From Bog-473 sp963828505 (GTDB taxonomy: Bacteria > Actinomycetota > Acidimicrobiia > Acidimicrobiales > RAAP-2), in NCBI GenBank assembly GCA_963828505.1, contig CAWHFM010000023.1:31756-95755 (forward strand): a stretch of DNA of 64,000 bases, written 5' to 3'. The number at the start of each line of letters is the position of its first letter. Positions within the stretch are counted from its first letter, which is position 1. Shown here in pieces: positions 45,224 through 55,138 of this stretch. The notes beneath the pieces are model-generated. The model was not told the DNA's origin and did not search any database. It saw nothing but the letters and a program-made list of their open reading frames with translations. A program made the translations under genes and the position numbers.

Positions 45224-45462
45224 CGCCAGAGCGCATCGTCCCGATGGTCGGGTCACTCCCGCGAGAGTCTGCGTGCCCAGATCGCCATCGGAACCTGAAT
45301 GGCCATTGAGGCGAGGCGGATGGAAAAGAAGAGCACGCAGCCGGGTCGAACCTGCCGTGGCAAATCCTCAGCGGCTCGAGCGAGTGCCGCGCCTCTTATC
45401 GTTCCGGCGTTGCTGACCCGCATGCGCTTGGTGCAACCCCGGAGCTCTGCCATGGTGGGTGG

Positions 45463-47538
45463 GTGAGCTCCATCGTCGTGTCGTCCGGTGGCGCCGGCTA
45501 CGGATTCATCGTCGACGACCATGGTCGGCTACGCCAGGCGGGGTTCGGGCCCGGGATCGACGCTCACATGCGGGGGCTGCCCGACGGGATCCCACCGGCG
45601 CTCTACCCCCTGGCCTATCCCGCCTACGACGAGGAGCCGACCCGGGCGCCCGCGTTGCGCGTCACGCACAGTGACGGGACCACGACCACCCGGCCGAGGG
45701 TGGAGGACGTCCGGGTCGTCGGCTCTCGGACCGACATCCTCCTCGTCGACCGCGACTGCCCGCTCGAGGTCACACTGTCGTTCTGCGCAGAGGACCACGG
45801 CGTGCTGCGCCAGTGGGCGAGCGTCACCAACCGGCAGCGCGGAGCGGTCACCCTGCACGAGGTCGCCGTGGCCTCACCTCTGCTGGCCACCCCCGCGCCG
45901 TACCTGACCCACTTCGGCGGGGGTGACTGGGCCGCCGAGTGGACCATGACCACCGAGGCCCTGACCCCGGGGACCAAGGTGGTGGAGTCGCGCGGCGGTG
46001 TGCAGCCCCACCTCCGGTCCTGTCCCTTCTTCTTGCTCGCCCCTGACGGTGTGCCAGAGGAGTCGGGCGGTACCGTCCTCGCCGGCGCGCTGGCCTGGGG
46101 TGGCAACATCCGCTTCGCCTTCGAGCGGACGACGACGCCGGCGCTTCGGGTCTGGTGCGGACACAATCCGGCGTCGGCCGAGTACGTCCTCGACCCGGAT
46201 GCCACCTTCGCCACCCCCGAGCAGATCTGGATGTGGTCGACCGATGGTATGGGCCCCCTCTCGCGGCGTTTCCACCGCTGGGTCCGCGCCCACGCCGTGC
46301 GCGACGGCGACGAACTGCGGCCGATCGTGGTGAACAACTGGGAGGCCACCTCCTTCACCTTCGACACGGAACGGCTCCTTGGGCTCGTCGACCACACGGC
46401 GGACTTGGGTGCGGAGCTCTTCCTGCTCGACGACGGCTGGTTTGGCCGGAGCCATCCCCGTGACGACGACACCGCCGGGCTGGGTGACTGGGAGGTCGAC
46501 GAGGCCAAGCTGCCCGACGGCCTCGGTCCCCTCATAGCGCGAGCGGACGCACGTGGCGTCCGGTTCGGACTGTGGGTGGAACCCGAGATGGTGAACCCTG
46601 ACTCGACCCTCTACGAGGAGCATCCGGACTGGGTGGTGGGCCAACCGGCGCGGCGCCCACGCCGATGGCGCCACCAGCTCGTCCTCGATGTCCTCCAACC
46701 AGATGTCGCGGAATTCGTCTGCGATGTGGTGGACCGCGTCCTGGTCGAGAACCCGGGCATCAGCTATCTCAAGTGGGACGCCAACAGACCCCTGACCGAC
46801 CCCGGGTCCCCCGTGCTGGCGACCGACCGTCAGGCCAACTACTGGGTCGACCACACCCGGACCACCTGGAGTCTGATGGAGACCGTCGCTCAACGCCATC
46901 CGGAGCAGACGCTGATGCTCTGCGCCTCGGGCGGCGGTCGGGTCGACCTCGGGTCACTGCGCTGGTTCCACGAGGTCTGGCTCTCGGACAACACCGATCC
47001 CGTCGACCGGGTGCGGATGCAGTGGGCGGCGTCGCATTTCCTGCCGGCCAACGTGGTCGGGGCGCACGTGACCCGGGAAGGGGACCGGCCGGTGGCCTTC
47101 GGGTGTGCCGTAGCAATGAGCGCGCGGTTCGGCTTCGACATCGACTTTGCGGGCATGACCGACGAGGAGCTGGCGGTCTGCCGCCGCGCCGTGACGCTGT
47201 ACCGAGACGTCCGGCCGCTCGTCCAACAGGGCGACCTGTGGCGGCTGGTCCCGCCTGATGAGCGCGCCGCCCTCAGCTACGTGTCCCCAGACGGCCGCCG
47301 GGCGATCATCTTCGCCTACCAACTGAAAAAGCGCACGAACGATGCGGAACCGTTGCGCCCTCGTGGGCTCGACCCCGAACGGACCTACGAGGTCACGCCG
47401 GTCGATCTCGCAGCCGGCCCCGATCCGACCTGGACCGACGGAGAGCGACGACGAGGCGCGGCGCTCATGGAGGAGGGCCAGGAGTGGCCGCTGTCCGAGC
47501 CCTGCACCGCCCGCATTTTGGTGCTCCGGGCCGTATAA
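45463..47538 (+). CDS. Alpha-galactosidase, glycoside hydrolase family 36
   Basis: A 691-aa retaining glycosidase without a signal peptide. It starts at a GTG (MSSIVVSSGGAGYGF) and has the GH36 layout: N-terminal beta-supersandwich, then a TIM barrel from about residue 290 (VVNNWEATSFTF, ELFLLDDGWFG, RFGLWVEPEMVNP). The nucleophile is Asp439 in YLKWDANR and the acid/base Asp509 in WLSDNTDP; CASGGGRVDLG between them binds the substrate. It releases terminal alpha-galactose from oligosaccharides such as melibiose or raffinose. No sugar transporter is adjacent. The 239-bp gap upstream (45224-45462) has nothing clear. Confidence 0.92.
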   Translation: MSSIVVSSGGAGYGFIVDDHGRLRQAGFGPGIDAHMRGLPDGIPPALYPLAYPAYDEEPTRAPALRVTHSDGTTTTRPRVEDVRVVGSRTDILLVDRDCPLEVTLSFCAEDHGVLRQWASVTNRQRGAVTLHEVAVASPLLATPAPYLTHFGGGDWAAEWTMTTEALTPGTKVVESRGGVQPHLRSCPFFLLAPDGVPEESGGTVLAGALAWGGNIRFAFERTTTPALRVWCGHNPASAEYVLDPDATFATPEQIWMWSTDGMGPLSRRFHRWVRAHAVRDGDELRPIVVNNWEATSFTFDTERLLGLVDHTADLGAELFLLDDGWFGRSHPRDDDTAGLGDWEVDEAKLPDGLGPLIARADARGVRFGLWVEPEMVNPDSTLYEEHPDWVVGQPARRPRRWRHQLVLDVLQPDVAEFVCDVVDRVLVENPGISYLKWDANRPLTDPGSPVLATDRQANYWVDHTRTTWSLMETVAQRHPEQTLMLCASGGGRVDLGSLRWFHEVWLSDNTDPVDRVRMQWAASHFLPANVVGAHVTREGDRPVAFGCAVAMSARFGFDIDFAGMTDEELAVCRRAVTLYRDVRPLVQQGDLWRLVPPDERAALSYVSPDGRRAIIFAYQLKKRTNDAEPLRPRGLDPERTYEVTPVDLAAGPDPTWTDGERRRGAALMEEGQEWPLSEPCTARILVLRAV

Positions 47539-47586
47539 GGACGGGTGAGCACTGCCGACATCGACCCGATCCGTCTGCAGGCCTCT

Positions 47587-49029
47587 TCATCCCGCGTCAG
47601 GCAGCGGCGTCCAGTTCTGCTCGACGACCCAACAGACGCCTGCCGCGGGTGATCCAACCGGGCCGTGCTTGCAGAGGGTCGTCGGCGGGTGATTGTCATG
47701 GACCTCCACCACGCGGTACGCAGTTGGACCATAGAACTTGTCCGGCCCGTAGGTCAGGACTGGTGAGTAACCGCCGGGGAAGTTGGTGACGCGCGACATT
47801 GCCTCGACGAAAGTCCGCCGATTGAGGTTCTTACCGGCCATGGTCGCCGCCTGGGCGAAGAGGCGGATCTCTTGACACCAGCCCTGGACCGGTCCTTGCT
47901 CTTCGATGTCATCGTTGATGTTGCCCTTGGGCTTCTTCGGGTAAGCCTTGTGCCATACATCCCAACAACTCCGCACCCCCGGGTCATAGCCCCCCTGTGA
48001 CTCAGGTCTCGGAAGGTCGATGCCACCGAGTGTCTCTGCCGTCACACCCTCCTGGTTGTTGAGCGCCTTCTCGTAGGGGACAGGGATCAATCCGAGCGCA
48101 ACCTCAATCTCGGACTGGTAATCGCTGAGGAGGAGCTTGGGGAAGTAGTCCTGCGAAGTCTCGGCGCCGATATATGGGGTGAAGGCGTTCTCGGGCAACA
48201 AGGGAATCACCGATTGGACCCCCGCCGCCTTCAGCCGTTCGACCGCGAGCGTCGCGGTCGAGTCGGTGGAGGCGGTCTCACCGACGTCCGCCGTGACGGT
48301 GACCACCTGAGGGACCACACCGATCTTCTTCAGGTCGGGCAGGAGGTAGGAGTCGAGTGCGCCTTGGTCGCTGGCCAGGTCCGAAACCACGACACCGACC
48401 TTCTTGCCGTGGCCGAGGCGACCCGAGCTGAGGCCCCAGCGCACGGTAGCCGCGAGGATGGGTGCGTCATCCGCCCCCGTCCACCATAAGTACGGAGAAC
48501 CGAGGTTGGTCCAGTTGGTGGTCGTCGTCCACTGCGAGAGCATCGGCGTATGACCTTGTCGGGTGATGCAGAGCTGATTGGTCCCTTCGTATGTGCCGAG
48601 CCCGTCTACGACGGCGAAGACGGGCGGGTTGCCCTCGGTCCACTGCTCGCACAGCGCTTGCTCCTGGTTCACGTTGGTCGGGTCGAAGCTCACGATCATC
48701 GGGTTGATCTTGCGACCGTGTATTCCCCCGGCATCATTGATCTGGTTCACGAAGAGGTGGATCGCTTTCGTCTGCTCGCCGTACTCGGCGTCCGACTTGA
48801 TTTCGAACTCTCCCTCGATGCTGGTGAACGAGATGATCGGAAAGACCACGTTGATGGCGTTTGCCGTGACACCCCGTGCGCTTGTGCTCGCCTCGGTGAC
48901 GGGGGTCGAGGGCGTGGTGGCACCCGACGGCGCTGCGAAGCCCAACGCCACCGTGCTCCCGAGTACGGCGAGGGTCACCCCGGCTCTCAGCAGTCTTCTC
49001 CGTGCGCCCGATTTTCCCCAGCGTTGCAT
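47587..49029 (-). CDS. ABC transporter substrate-binding protein, branched-chain amino-acid (Peripla_BP_6) type
   Basis: A 480-aa exported binding protein. I choose ATG 49029 (MQRWGKSGARRRLLRAG) because GGGGAG lies about 6 nt upstream; ATG 49035 would have no spacing. Residues 8-40 form a Sec signal (LLRAGVTLAVLGSTVALGFA). The mature domain has the type I binding-protein pattern: VNQINDAGGIHGRKINPMIV, then VFAVVDGLGTYEG, VGVVVSDLASDQGALDSYLL and GVQSVIPLLPENAFTPYIGA. No Cys lipobox is seen. It is alone, without LivHMGF-like partners, and converges with the GH36 gene. Confidence 0.87.
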   Translation of the reverse strand: MQRWGKSGARRRLLRAGVTLAVLGSTVALGFAAPSGATTPSTPVTEASTSARGVTANAINVVFPIISFTSIEGEFEIKSDAEYGEQTKAIHLFVNQINDAGGIHGRKINPMIVSFDPTNVNQEQALCEQWTEGNPPVFAVVDGLGTYEGTNQLCITRQGHTPMLSQWTTTTNWTNLGSPYLWWTGADDAPILAATVRWGLSSGRLGHGKKVGVVVSDLASDQGALDSYLLPDLKKIGVVPQVVTVTADVGETASTDSTATLAVERLKAAGVQSVIPLLPENAFTPYIGAETSQDYFPKLLLSDYQSEIEVALGLIPVPYEKALNNQEGVTAETLGGIDLPRPESQGGYDPGVRSCWDVWHKAYPKKPKGNINDDIEEQGPVQGWCQEIRLFAQAATMAGKNLNRRTFVEAMSRVTNFPGGYSPVLTYGPDKFYGPTAYRVVEVHDNHPPTTLCKHGPVGSPAAGVCWVVEQNWTPLPDAG

Positions 49030-49198
49030 CACCATCTCCCCGGGTTCTCCGTCCGGACCGGGCAACCCGGAAGAGGGTATCGCTGGTCGGACAGACAATT
49101 ACGGCAGCGGGTACCCACCGTGCCGGCGAACGGAGGGCAGCGCCGACGATGACGTCGCTCGTGCGGTCACGGCACCGACCATGGTCCCCGCAGGGCGA

Positions 49199-51199
49199 TC
49201 AGGTTTCGTCGTCGGCGCCGGTGCCAGCCTTCATCTTCTCGTCGATCATGTTGACGACGGTCGGGTCCAACAGGGTGGTCACGTCGCCCAGCTCGCGATT
49301 CTCGGCCACGTCGCGCAACAGGCGGCGCATGATCTTGCCGCTACGCGTCTTGGGCAGCTCAGGAGTGAGGAGGATCTGGCGGGGCTTGGCGATAGGCCCG
49401 ATGGTCCGCGCCACCGTCGCCCGGAGCTCTTCGACCAGGACCTCCCCCTCCTCGGGAGTCTGCACCGTGTCGCCCTTGATGGTCACGAAGGCGACGATGG
49501 CCTGACCCGTGGTGGCGTCCGAGGCGCCGACCACGGCCGCCTCGGCTACCCGCGAGTCGCCCACGAGGGCGTGCTCGATCTCGGTGGTCGAGATCCGGTG
49601 GCCGGAGATGTTCATGACGTCATCGACCCGACCCAGCAGCCACAGGTCGCCGTCCTCGTCCTTTTTGGCCCCGTCGCCGGCGAAGTACCGACCCGGGAAG
49701 CGCGACCAGTACGTTTCCTTGTAACGCTCGGGGTCACCCCAGATACCCCGCAGCATGCCGGGCCACGGCTCGGTGATGACGAGGTAGCCACCTTGGTCGT
49801 TGCCGACAGGGACGCCGTCGTTGTCGATCACGTCGGCCGAGATCCCAGGGAACGGGGTCATGGCCGCCCCGGGCTTGGTTGCGGTGATGCCAGGCAACGG
49901 GGTGATGAGAATGCCCCCCGTTTCTGTCTGCCACCAGGTGTCGACGATCGGGCACCGTTCGCGGCCGACGTTCTTGCGGTACCACATCCAGGCCTCGGGG
50001 TTGATGGGCTCGCCTACCGAGCCAAGCAGGCGCAGGCTCGAGAGGTCGTGCCCGGCGGGGTACTCCTCACCCCACTTCATGAGAGTCCGGATGGTCGTAG
50101 GTGCGGTGTAGAGGATGGAGACTTTGTAGTCCTCCACGATCCGCCACCAGCGGTCCCGGCCTCCGGCATCGGGGGTCCCCTCGTAGAGGACCGAGGTGGT
50201 GCCATTGGCCAAGGGTCCGTAGACGATGTAACTGTGGCCGGTCACCCATCCGACGTCGGCCGCCGTCCAGAAGATGTCGGTCTCGGGCTTGATGTCGAAG
50301 ATGTAGTGGTGAGTGGTCGCGCAGTGGACCAGGTAGCCGCCGGTGGTGTGGAGGATGCCTTTGGGCTTCGCCGTGGTGCCGCTCGTGTACATGATGTAGA
50401 GCGGCTGCTCGGAGTCGAAGAACTCGGGCTCGTGGCTGGTCGGCTGGGGCTCGACGAGGTCGTGCCACCAGTGGTCACGGCCCTCCTCCCAAGCCACGTC
50501 CTGTCCCGTGCGCCGGACGACCAGCACGCTACGGACGTCGGGGCACTGGCGCAGGGCATCGTCGACGTTGACCTTCAAGGCGGCTGCCGCGCTCCGGCGG
50601 TAACCGCCATCGGCGGTGATGACCACTCGAGCGTCGGCGTCGAGGATGCGCCCGGCCAGGGCCTCGGCCGAGAACCCGCCGAATATGACCGAGTGGGCCG
50701 CGCCGAGCCGGGCGCAGGCCAACATGGCCACCACCGTCTCGGGGATCATCGGCATATAGATGGCGACACGGTCGCCTGTCTTCACCCCGATCTCGACCAG
50801 GGCGTTGGCGGCCTGGCAAACCATGGCCCGCAGCTGGCTATAGGTGATGGTCCGGGTCTCACCATCGGGCTCGCCCACCCAGTGATAGGCGACCTTGTCA
50901 CCCCGTCCGGCCGCCACGTGGCGATCCACACAGTTCACCGAGGCGTTGAGCTTTCCCCCCACGAACCACTTCGCGAACGGAAGGTCCCACTCCAACACCT
51001 GCTCGAACGGCGTGTCCCAGGTGATCCGCTCGGCCTGGGTCGCCCACCACGCCACCGGGTCCTCGGCCGCCTCTTCGTAGATGCCGGGTTGGGCGTTGGC
51101 CTGGGCGGCGAATTCGGGAGGCGGGGGGAACCGCCGCGTCTCGTGCAGGAGGGCGGAGAGGGCTTCGCCGCCGCCCGATGACTGGATCGGGTCGCTCAT
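49199..51199 (-). CDS. acsA: Acetyl-CoA synthetase (AMP-forming)
   Basis: A 666-aa enzyme converting acetate, ATP and CoA to acetyl-CoA. Motifs: P-loop YIMYTSGTTAKPKGILHTTG, VDTWWQTETGGILITPLPG, RYFAGDGAKKDEDGDLWLLG, then GRVDDVMNISGHRISTTEIE and the catalytic, acetylation-regulated Lys in LPKTRSGKIMRR (about Lys622). The N-terminal ACAS domain is present (AVAWWATQAERITWDTPFEQ). Full length for the family. It is encoded downstream of the acetate transporter on the same strand with a 57-bp gap, an acetate-assimilation pair. Confidence 0.95.
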   Translation of the reverse strand: MSDPIQSSGGGEALSALLHETRRFPPPPEFAAQANAQPGIYEEAAEDPVAWWATQAERITWDTPFEQVLEWDLPFAKWFVGGKLNASVNCVDRHVAAGRGDKVAYHWVGEPDGETRTITYSQLRAMVCQAANALVEIGVKTGDRVAIYMPMIPETVVAMLACARLGAAHSVIFGGFSAEALAGRILDADARVVITADGGYRRSAAAALKVNVDDALRQCPDVRSVLVVRRTGQDVAWEEGRDHWWHDLVEPQPTSHEPEFFDSEQPLYIMYTSGTTAKPKGILHTTGGYLVHCATTHHYIFDIKPETDIFWTAADVGWVTGHSYIVYGPLANGTTSVLYEGTPDAGGRDRWWRIVEDYKVSILYTAPTTIRTLMKWGEEYPAGHDLSSLRLLGSVGEPINPEAWMWYRKNVGRERCPIVDTWWQTETGGILITPLPGITATKPGAAMTPFPGISADVIDNDGVPVGNDQGGYLVITEPWPGMLRGIWGDPERYKETYWSRFPGRYFAGDGAKKDEDGDLWLLGRVDDVMNISGHRISTTEIEHALVGDSRVAEAAVVGASDATTGQAIVAFVTIKGDTVQTPEEGEVLVEELRATVARTIGPIAKPRQILLTPELPKTRSGKIMRRLLRDVAENRELGDVTTLLDPTVVNMIDEKMKAGTGADDET

Positions 51200-51256
51200 G
51201 ATCTTCCTTTCCTCGACGTGGCTGGTTCCCCCCGCCTCCTCAGGCTGAACCTCGGC

Positions 51257-51898
51257 TCAGCGTGCCTTCGGGGCCAAGGGTATGACCGGGATGATGGTCT
51301 TTTTGAACGTCTCGTTCGTCACTCCGGCAAAGGATGCATACCAGGCCGCGGCGGCCGTGGCGACGCCGAACCAACCGGCCCATTTGGTCACGCCGGGGTC
51401 GGGGGTATGGAAGTTGGCGATGGTGAGAAGGACGAAGGTGATCGTGAGGAGGACGAAGACCAGGGCAACCGCGCCGGACACCCGGAACGAGGCGATCGTC
51501 ATGTAAGCGGTGAAGATCGTCCAACCGAGGGTGAAGACCCCGAGCATCACCGGGATGCTCCTGATCGGAACTCCCGGCACCACGAACTTGACCAGCACGT
51601 AGTAGGTGATCCAGAACGCACCGTAGGAGGTGAAGGCAAGCGCGCCGAAGGTGTTCTTGCGGGCGAACTCCCACATGCCGGCGAGCAGCTGGGCCAGACC
51701 GCCGTAGACGAGGGCGAGACCCAGGGCGGCGAAGGCACCCGCACCCCAGATGTTCGTGTTGGCAATGCTGAGCGCGAAGGTCGTCATGGCGAAGGCCGCC
51801 AAGCCGAGCGGTGCGGGATCAGCGACCAGCTGAGCGACGACCGGACGGACGTCGGCTCCTCCAAGGGGTTCGGCACCAGCGGACGTGTCAATTGCCAT
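51257..51898 (-). CDS. Acetate uptake transporter, GPR1/FUN34/YaaH (SatP) family
   Basis: A 213-aa membrane protein with six predicted helices, starting MAIDTSAGAEPLGG at 51898, where GGAGG lies 8 nt upstream. It has the family signature DPAPLGLAAFAMTTFALS (NPAPLGL motif) and GGLAQLLAGMWEFARKNTFG, then AFTSYGAFWITY. These proteins carry acetate or succinate with protons. It lies directly upstream of acetyl-CoA synthetase, which fits uptake coupled to activation. Confidence 0.92.
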   Translation of the reverse strand: MAIDTSAGAEPLGGADVRPVVAQLVADPAPLGLAAFAMTTFALSIANTNIWGAGAFAALGLALVYGGLAQLLAGMWEFARKNTFGALAFTSYGAFWITYYVLVKFVVPGVPIRSIPVMLGVFTLGWTIFTAYMTIASFRVSGAVALVFVLLTITFVLLTIANFHTPDPGVTKWAGWFGVATAAAAWYASFAGVTNETFKKTIIPVIPLAPKAR

Positions 51899-52238
51899 TC
51901 TGTGCACCTCCATGGTCGTACTGCTGTGCAATCGCAATCTTGCCTCAACGAAACAGAGAATTCACGTATTATCTTCATACTGTTCATTTGACGCCTCTTC
52001 CACGGAACCCAGCACCGAAATCCGGCGTGACGCGGTTAGGCACGGCGGCCTGCCTGGAGCGGGCCTCACAGCCCGGGAACGTGCCGCCAGAAAAGGCGTC
52101 CCCTTGCGCTCGAGATCGCTCGTCAACGAGCAGTGATCACGCTCTACAGGAGCCAGCTGTCCGGCAAGGAATCGAAAAACGGGAGCCTGAATCACGCTCT
52201 GCTTCGTTGAGGCTCAGACCCTGGATCTGAAGTTGCTA
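51899..52238. other. Intergenic region between satP-like gene and the IS3 element
   Basis: 340 bp. The first 90 bp upstream of the transporter gene are A+T-rich and should hold its promoter, though no clear -35/-10 pair was found. The rest, up to the left end of the IS3 element at 52239, has no recognisable gene, RNA or repeat. Confidence 0.45.
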
Positions 52239-52437
52239 GGGACTGCCCAGCTTTTGATTGACTCAGCTGGTCTGGTGTCTCAGGCCGCTTTTGCGACGCT
52301 GTAGATAGTCTCATATTCGACGGGCGTGAGTCTCCCAAGTCCACGCTGACGGCGGCGGCGGTTGTAGGTACGCTCGATCCAGGTGGCGATGGCAAGACGA
52401 AGTTCCTCGCGCGTCTTCCACCTCTTGGAGTTGAGCA

Positions 52438-52445
52438 CGTTCTTT
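52438..52445. repeat. Left copy of 8-bp target duplication of the IS66 element
   Basis: CGTTCTTT directly abuts the left IS66 end (starts GTAAACATTCACC at 52446). The same 8 bp occur at 54154-54161. Confidence 0.9.
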
Positions 52446-54153
52446 GTAAACATTCACCCCCCCACCTGACCTGGACGTCTTGACGTGCCCAAACGGTGGC
52501 AGGAGGGAACGAGGGACCACCGGCGAATGGTCTCTCTCGTTCGGGTGTGCCACAGACGCGTGAAACGTAGGCGCCGCAGCGCAGCGACGCCACTTCGTCT
52601 CAGGTAGTCCGCGGCGGCATCCACGCCTGGCCGCGGAACAGTTGAGCCAGGGCATCGAGTGCGCCGACGTCGTGCTTTCGTGCCGTCGAGAGGTAGGAGC
52701 GGATTGTGGCGAAGTGACGGGCACCGTCGTCGCTTTGGAAGCAGCCGCTGATCTTGTGGTGCAGCTTGGCCATGCGCAACGAGCGCTCCGCTTCGTTGTT
52801 GGTCATCGGTATACGCAGATCGCGAGCGAAGCGGGTGGCCTCGACCTTGAGCATCTCGAGGGCGCTGACCAAGTTGAACGACTTGCGCTCGAGGTAGTCG
52901 CGCTGGCGTCCGACGGGGGCGGGGTTGGCGAGGAGTCCCGCTTCGACGATGGCGTCGTAACGGGTGAGGAAGTCGGCCAACACCCGCTTCGACAAAGATG
53001 TGCGCCCGCCGGCGCGGGCCGCGTGGGCGGCATCGTTCATCTCGGCCAACAACGCGGCCATGTCGATGGCCCAACCCTGGCTCCAGCCGACCCCGACCGC
53101 GGCCAGGTCGCGTAAGAGGTGAGAGCCGCAGATGGCATGGTCGGCCTGGTCGTACTTGAAGTACATGGCCAAGCGGTCGTGCACCATGACGCCGCGGTAC
53201 TCGGGCAGAACCCCGGCCTCATCAGGAGCCGCCTTGCCCCGGGTCGCGCTGGCGAAGAGGTAGGTGTAGAGCACGTCGGAGACCACGTGGAACCACCACT
53301 TCTCTCTCCGCACCTGGTCAGAGGTCTCGTCGACGTGGACGAGGGGGGCAGCGGAGAGCCGAGCGCGCACCACGTTCATGAACCCGATCAGTCCGCCCGC
53401 GGCCTCTTTGGCCAAGGAGGCGACGAACCCGGTGGACACCTCGGCCCCGAGCATGGTCGACATGGCGTCGGCCACCCGCTCGACCGAGAGGTGCTGGCCG
53501 AAGAGCAGGTACAGCGCGGCGGCCCGGACGTTGGGCCCGTAGCTGGTGGGTGCGGTGGCTTCTTTGGGGAATGTTGCCTTGGTCAGCATCCCGCAGCTGC
53601 ACCGCTTGGAGAAGGCGCGGTGTTCGGTGCAGATGAGGACCGGCTCGAGCGTGTCGAAGACCTGGCGTCGCTCGATCCCCTCGACGAGGGCTGCCGCGAG
53701 GTCCTCCCCACACGAGGCGCACGTCGTCGCTTCGTGCTCGACGACCACATCAGGACAAGAGACGACGGCGAGGTTCTTTCCCGCCGCGCCCGGTTGTTTG
53801 CCGCGACGCCGGGCGACCTCGTCCTTGCGCTGCTCCTTGGCCTCGGCCCGGCGCTCGGCTCGGGTCTTGGTCGCCTCGGCCTGGTCTGCGGGCGAGTCGC
53901 TCGACGGGGGACGCGACGAGTTCTTCGAGCTCTGGTTGATGCGCGCCTCGAGCTCGGCGATCATGCGGGTCAGCCTTTCGATCTCTTGAACTTGCACTGC
54001 GTTCTCGGCCCGCAGCAATTCGATCTGCGCCTCGAGCTGCTCTCGGCTTGCATCCGACATGCCCGAAATTCAAGCAACATCGATGTGACTTCGCGAATCG
54101 CGAGGTCAGGGGCACATTTCAGCGTGCAGGAGATCAAGCAGGTGAATGGTTAC
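52446..54153 (-). mobile_element. IS66-family element (ISBst12-like, tnpC only), 1708 bp
   Basis: The ends are inverted: GTAAACATTCACC (52446-52458) and GGTGAATGGTTAC (54141-54153, read inverted as GTAACCATTCACC), 12 of 13 identical and beginning with the GTAA of IS66 ends. Identical 8-bp flanks CGTTCTTT confirm transposition. It carries one gene, tnpC; tnpA and tnpB are absent, as in the ISBst12 branch. It looks complete and potentially active. Confidence 0.93.
52600..54060 (-). CDS. tnpC: IS66-family transposase TnpC
   Basis: A 486-aa DDE transposase. In order: N-terminal coiled coil (EQLEAQIELLRAENAVQVQE), a Ser/Lys-rich linker with NSSRPPSSDSPADQ, a zinc-finger-like segment (CASCGEDL and CSCGMLTKATFP), the TnpC core with VHVDETSDQVRREKWWFHVV (first Asp), YRGVMVHDRLAMYFKYDQA (second Asp) and the C-terminal NNEAERSLRMAKLHHKISGC (Glu). 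Full length, no lesion. It catalyses cut or copy movement of the element that contains it. Confidence 0.95.
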   Translation of the reverse strand: MSDASREQLEAQIELLRAENAVQVQEIERLTRMIAELEARINQSSKNSSRPPSSDSPADQAEATKTRAERRAEAKEQRKDEVARRRGKQPGAAGKNLAVVSCPDVVVEHEATTCASCGEDLAAALVEGIERRQVFDTLEPVLICTEHRAFSKRCSCGMLTKATFPKEATAPTSYGPNVRAAALYLLFGQHLSVERVADAMSTMLGAEVSTGFVASLAKEAAGGLIGFMNVVRARLSAAPLVHVDETSDQVRREKWWFHVVSDVLYTYLFASATRGKAAPDEAGVLPEYRGVMVHDRLAMYFKYDQADHAICGSHLLRDLAAVGVGWSQGWAIDMAALLAEMNDAAHAARAGGRTSLSKRVLADFLTRYDAIVEAGLLANPAPVGRQRDYLERKSFNLVSALEMLKVEATRFARDLRIPMTNNEAERSLRMAKLHHKISGCFQSDDGARHFATIRSYLSTARKHDVGALDALAQLFRGQAWMPPRTT

Positions 54154-54161
54154 CGTTCTTT
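54154..54161. repeat. Right copy of 8-bp target duplication of the IS66 element
   Basis: CGTTCTTT immediately follows the right IS66 end at 54153, identical to 52438-52445. Confidence 0.9.
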
Positions 54162-54853
54162 TGCAGCAGGGCGAAAAACGATTCCATGGCCGCATTGTCG
54201 GCACACGTTCCGACTCTTCCCATCGAGCCCCGCAGCTCGGCGTCCTTCATCGTGCGCACGAAAGCCCGCGAGCGGAACTGTGAGCCTCGATCCGAGTGCA
54301 CGATGGTCGTGGCCACGTTCCGGGTCACCAGAGCATTCTTGAGGGCATTGACGGCCAGGGCGGCCGGCATCTGCGCATCCTTGGAATAGCCGACGATCCG
54401 GTTGGAGAAGACGTCTTTGATGGCACAGTTACAGCTTGCCCTCGGCGGTCGGGTGCTCGGAGATGTCGGTCAACCACAAGGTGTTGATCGTGGTGGCCGT
54501 GAAGTCCCGCTGCACCAGGTCGTCGTGCACCGGCGGGCCGGGCCGACGCCCGGTGCCCGGTTTCTTCGAATGAACCGACCAGATGCGCTGCAAGGAGCAC
54601 AGGCGATGCACCCTGTTCTCTGAGGCCACATGGCCCTGCGCCTCGAGCTCATCGGAAATGAACCGGTAGCCGAAGCCCGGGTCGTCGCGGTGGGCGTCGA
54701 TGGCGTCGTTGATCAGGTAGGCGTCGGAGAGGTCCCGATCACAGACCGGTTTGGCCCGCCACTTCAAATAGCCCTGCTTGGAGAATCCGAGCACCCGACA
54801 GGTCAGCGCGACGGGGATGCCCTCGTCGGCGAGGTCTGTGACCAGCGGGTACA

Positions 54854-55138
54854 TCATTTTGGGTTGAGGCCACGTCCCAGGTAGATGGCGGCCCGCCGCA
54901 AGATCTCGTTCTCTTGCTCCAAGAGGCGGACGCGGTTCTTGTACTCACGGAGCTCTTTGGCATCGGCGTCGCTCAGACCGGGCCGCACCCCTGCCTCGAT
55001 GTCGTCCTTCTTGAGCCAGGCGTGCAAGGTGGCTCCTGAGATCCCGAAGTCCTTGGCCACCTGGCTGATGGGTGCTTCCCGTTTGCGGGCCACGGCGCCG
55101 ACGTCAGCGTGGAACTCGGCGGGAAAGGCTTTTGGCAT
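54854..55138 (-). CDS. IS3-family transposase orfA (helix-turn-helix)
   Basis: A 94-aa DNA-binding subunit starting MPKAFPAEFHADVGAVARKR at 55138, with AGGAAGG about 8 nt upstream. The HTH is APISQVAKDFGISGATLHAWL, followed by a leucine-zipper-like tail EYKNRVRLLEQENEILRRAA. Its stop overlaps the orfB ATG (ATGA). OrfA binds the element ends. It is intact, but orfB is not. Confidence 0.9.
   Translation of the reverse strand: MPKAFPAEFHADVGAVARKREAPISQVAKDFGISGATLHAWLKKDDIEAGVRPGLSDADAKELREYKNRVRLLEQENEILRRAAIYLGRGLNPK

Larger units (their letters stand above)
52280..54857 (-). pseudogene. IS3-family transposase orfB (DDE), split by IS66 insertion and frameshifted
   Basis: The N-terminal piece (54857 down to about 54427) reads MMYPLVTDLADEGIPVALTC, has the IS3 HTH-like and rve-domain start, and the first catalytic Asp in WLTDISEHPTAEGKL. 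One inserted base after GKL moves the frame; it continues as AIKDVFSNRIVGYSKDAQMP, IVHSDRGSQF (second Asp) and NAAMESFFALLQKN (Glu). There it is cut at 54154 by the IS66 element. Beyond 52445 it resumes as VLNSKRWKTREELRLAIATW, IERTYNRRRRQRGLGRLTP, ending at a stop at 52280. All DDE residues survive, but the gene is dead. Its ATG overlaps the orfA stop. Confidence 0.85.

Noticed and set aside
48578..51181. Plus-strand open frame of 867 codons opposite acetyl-CoA synthetase and the binding-protein gene
   Set aside because: Spans two unrelated minus-strand genes and the gap between them; composition is that of a shadow frame.
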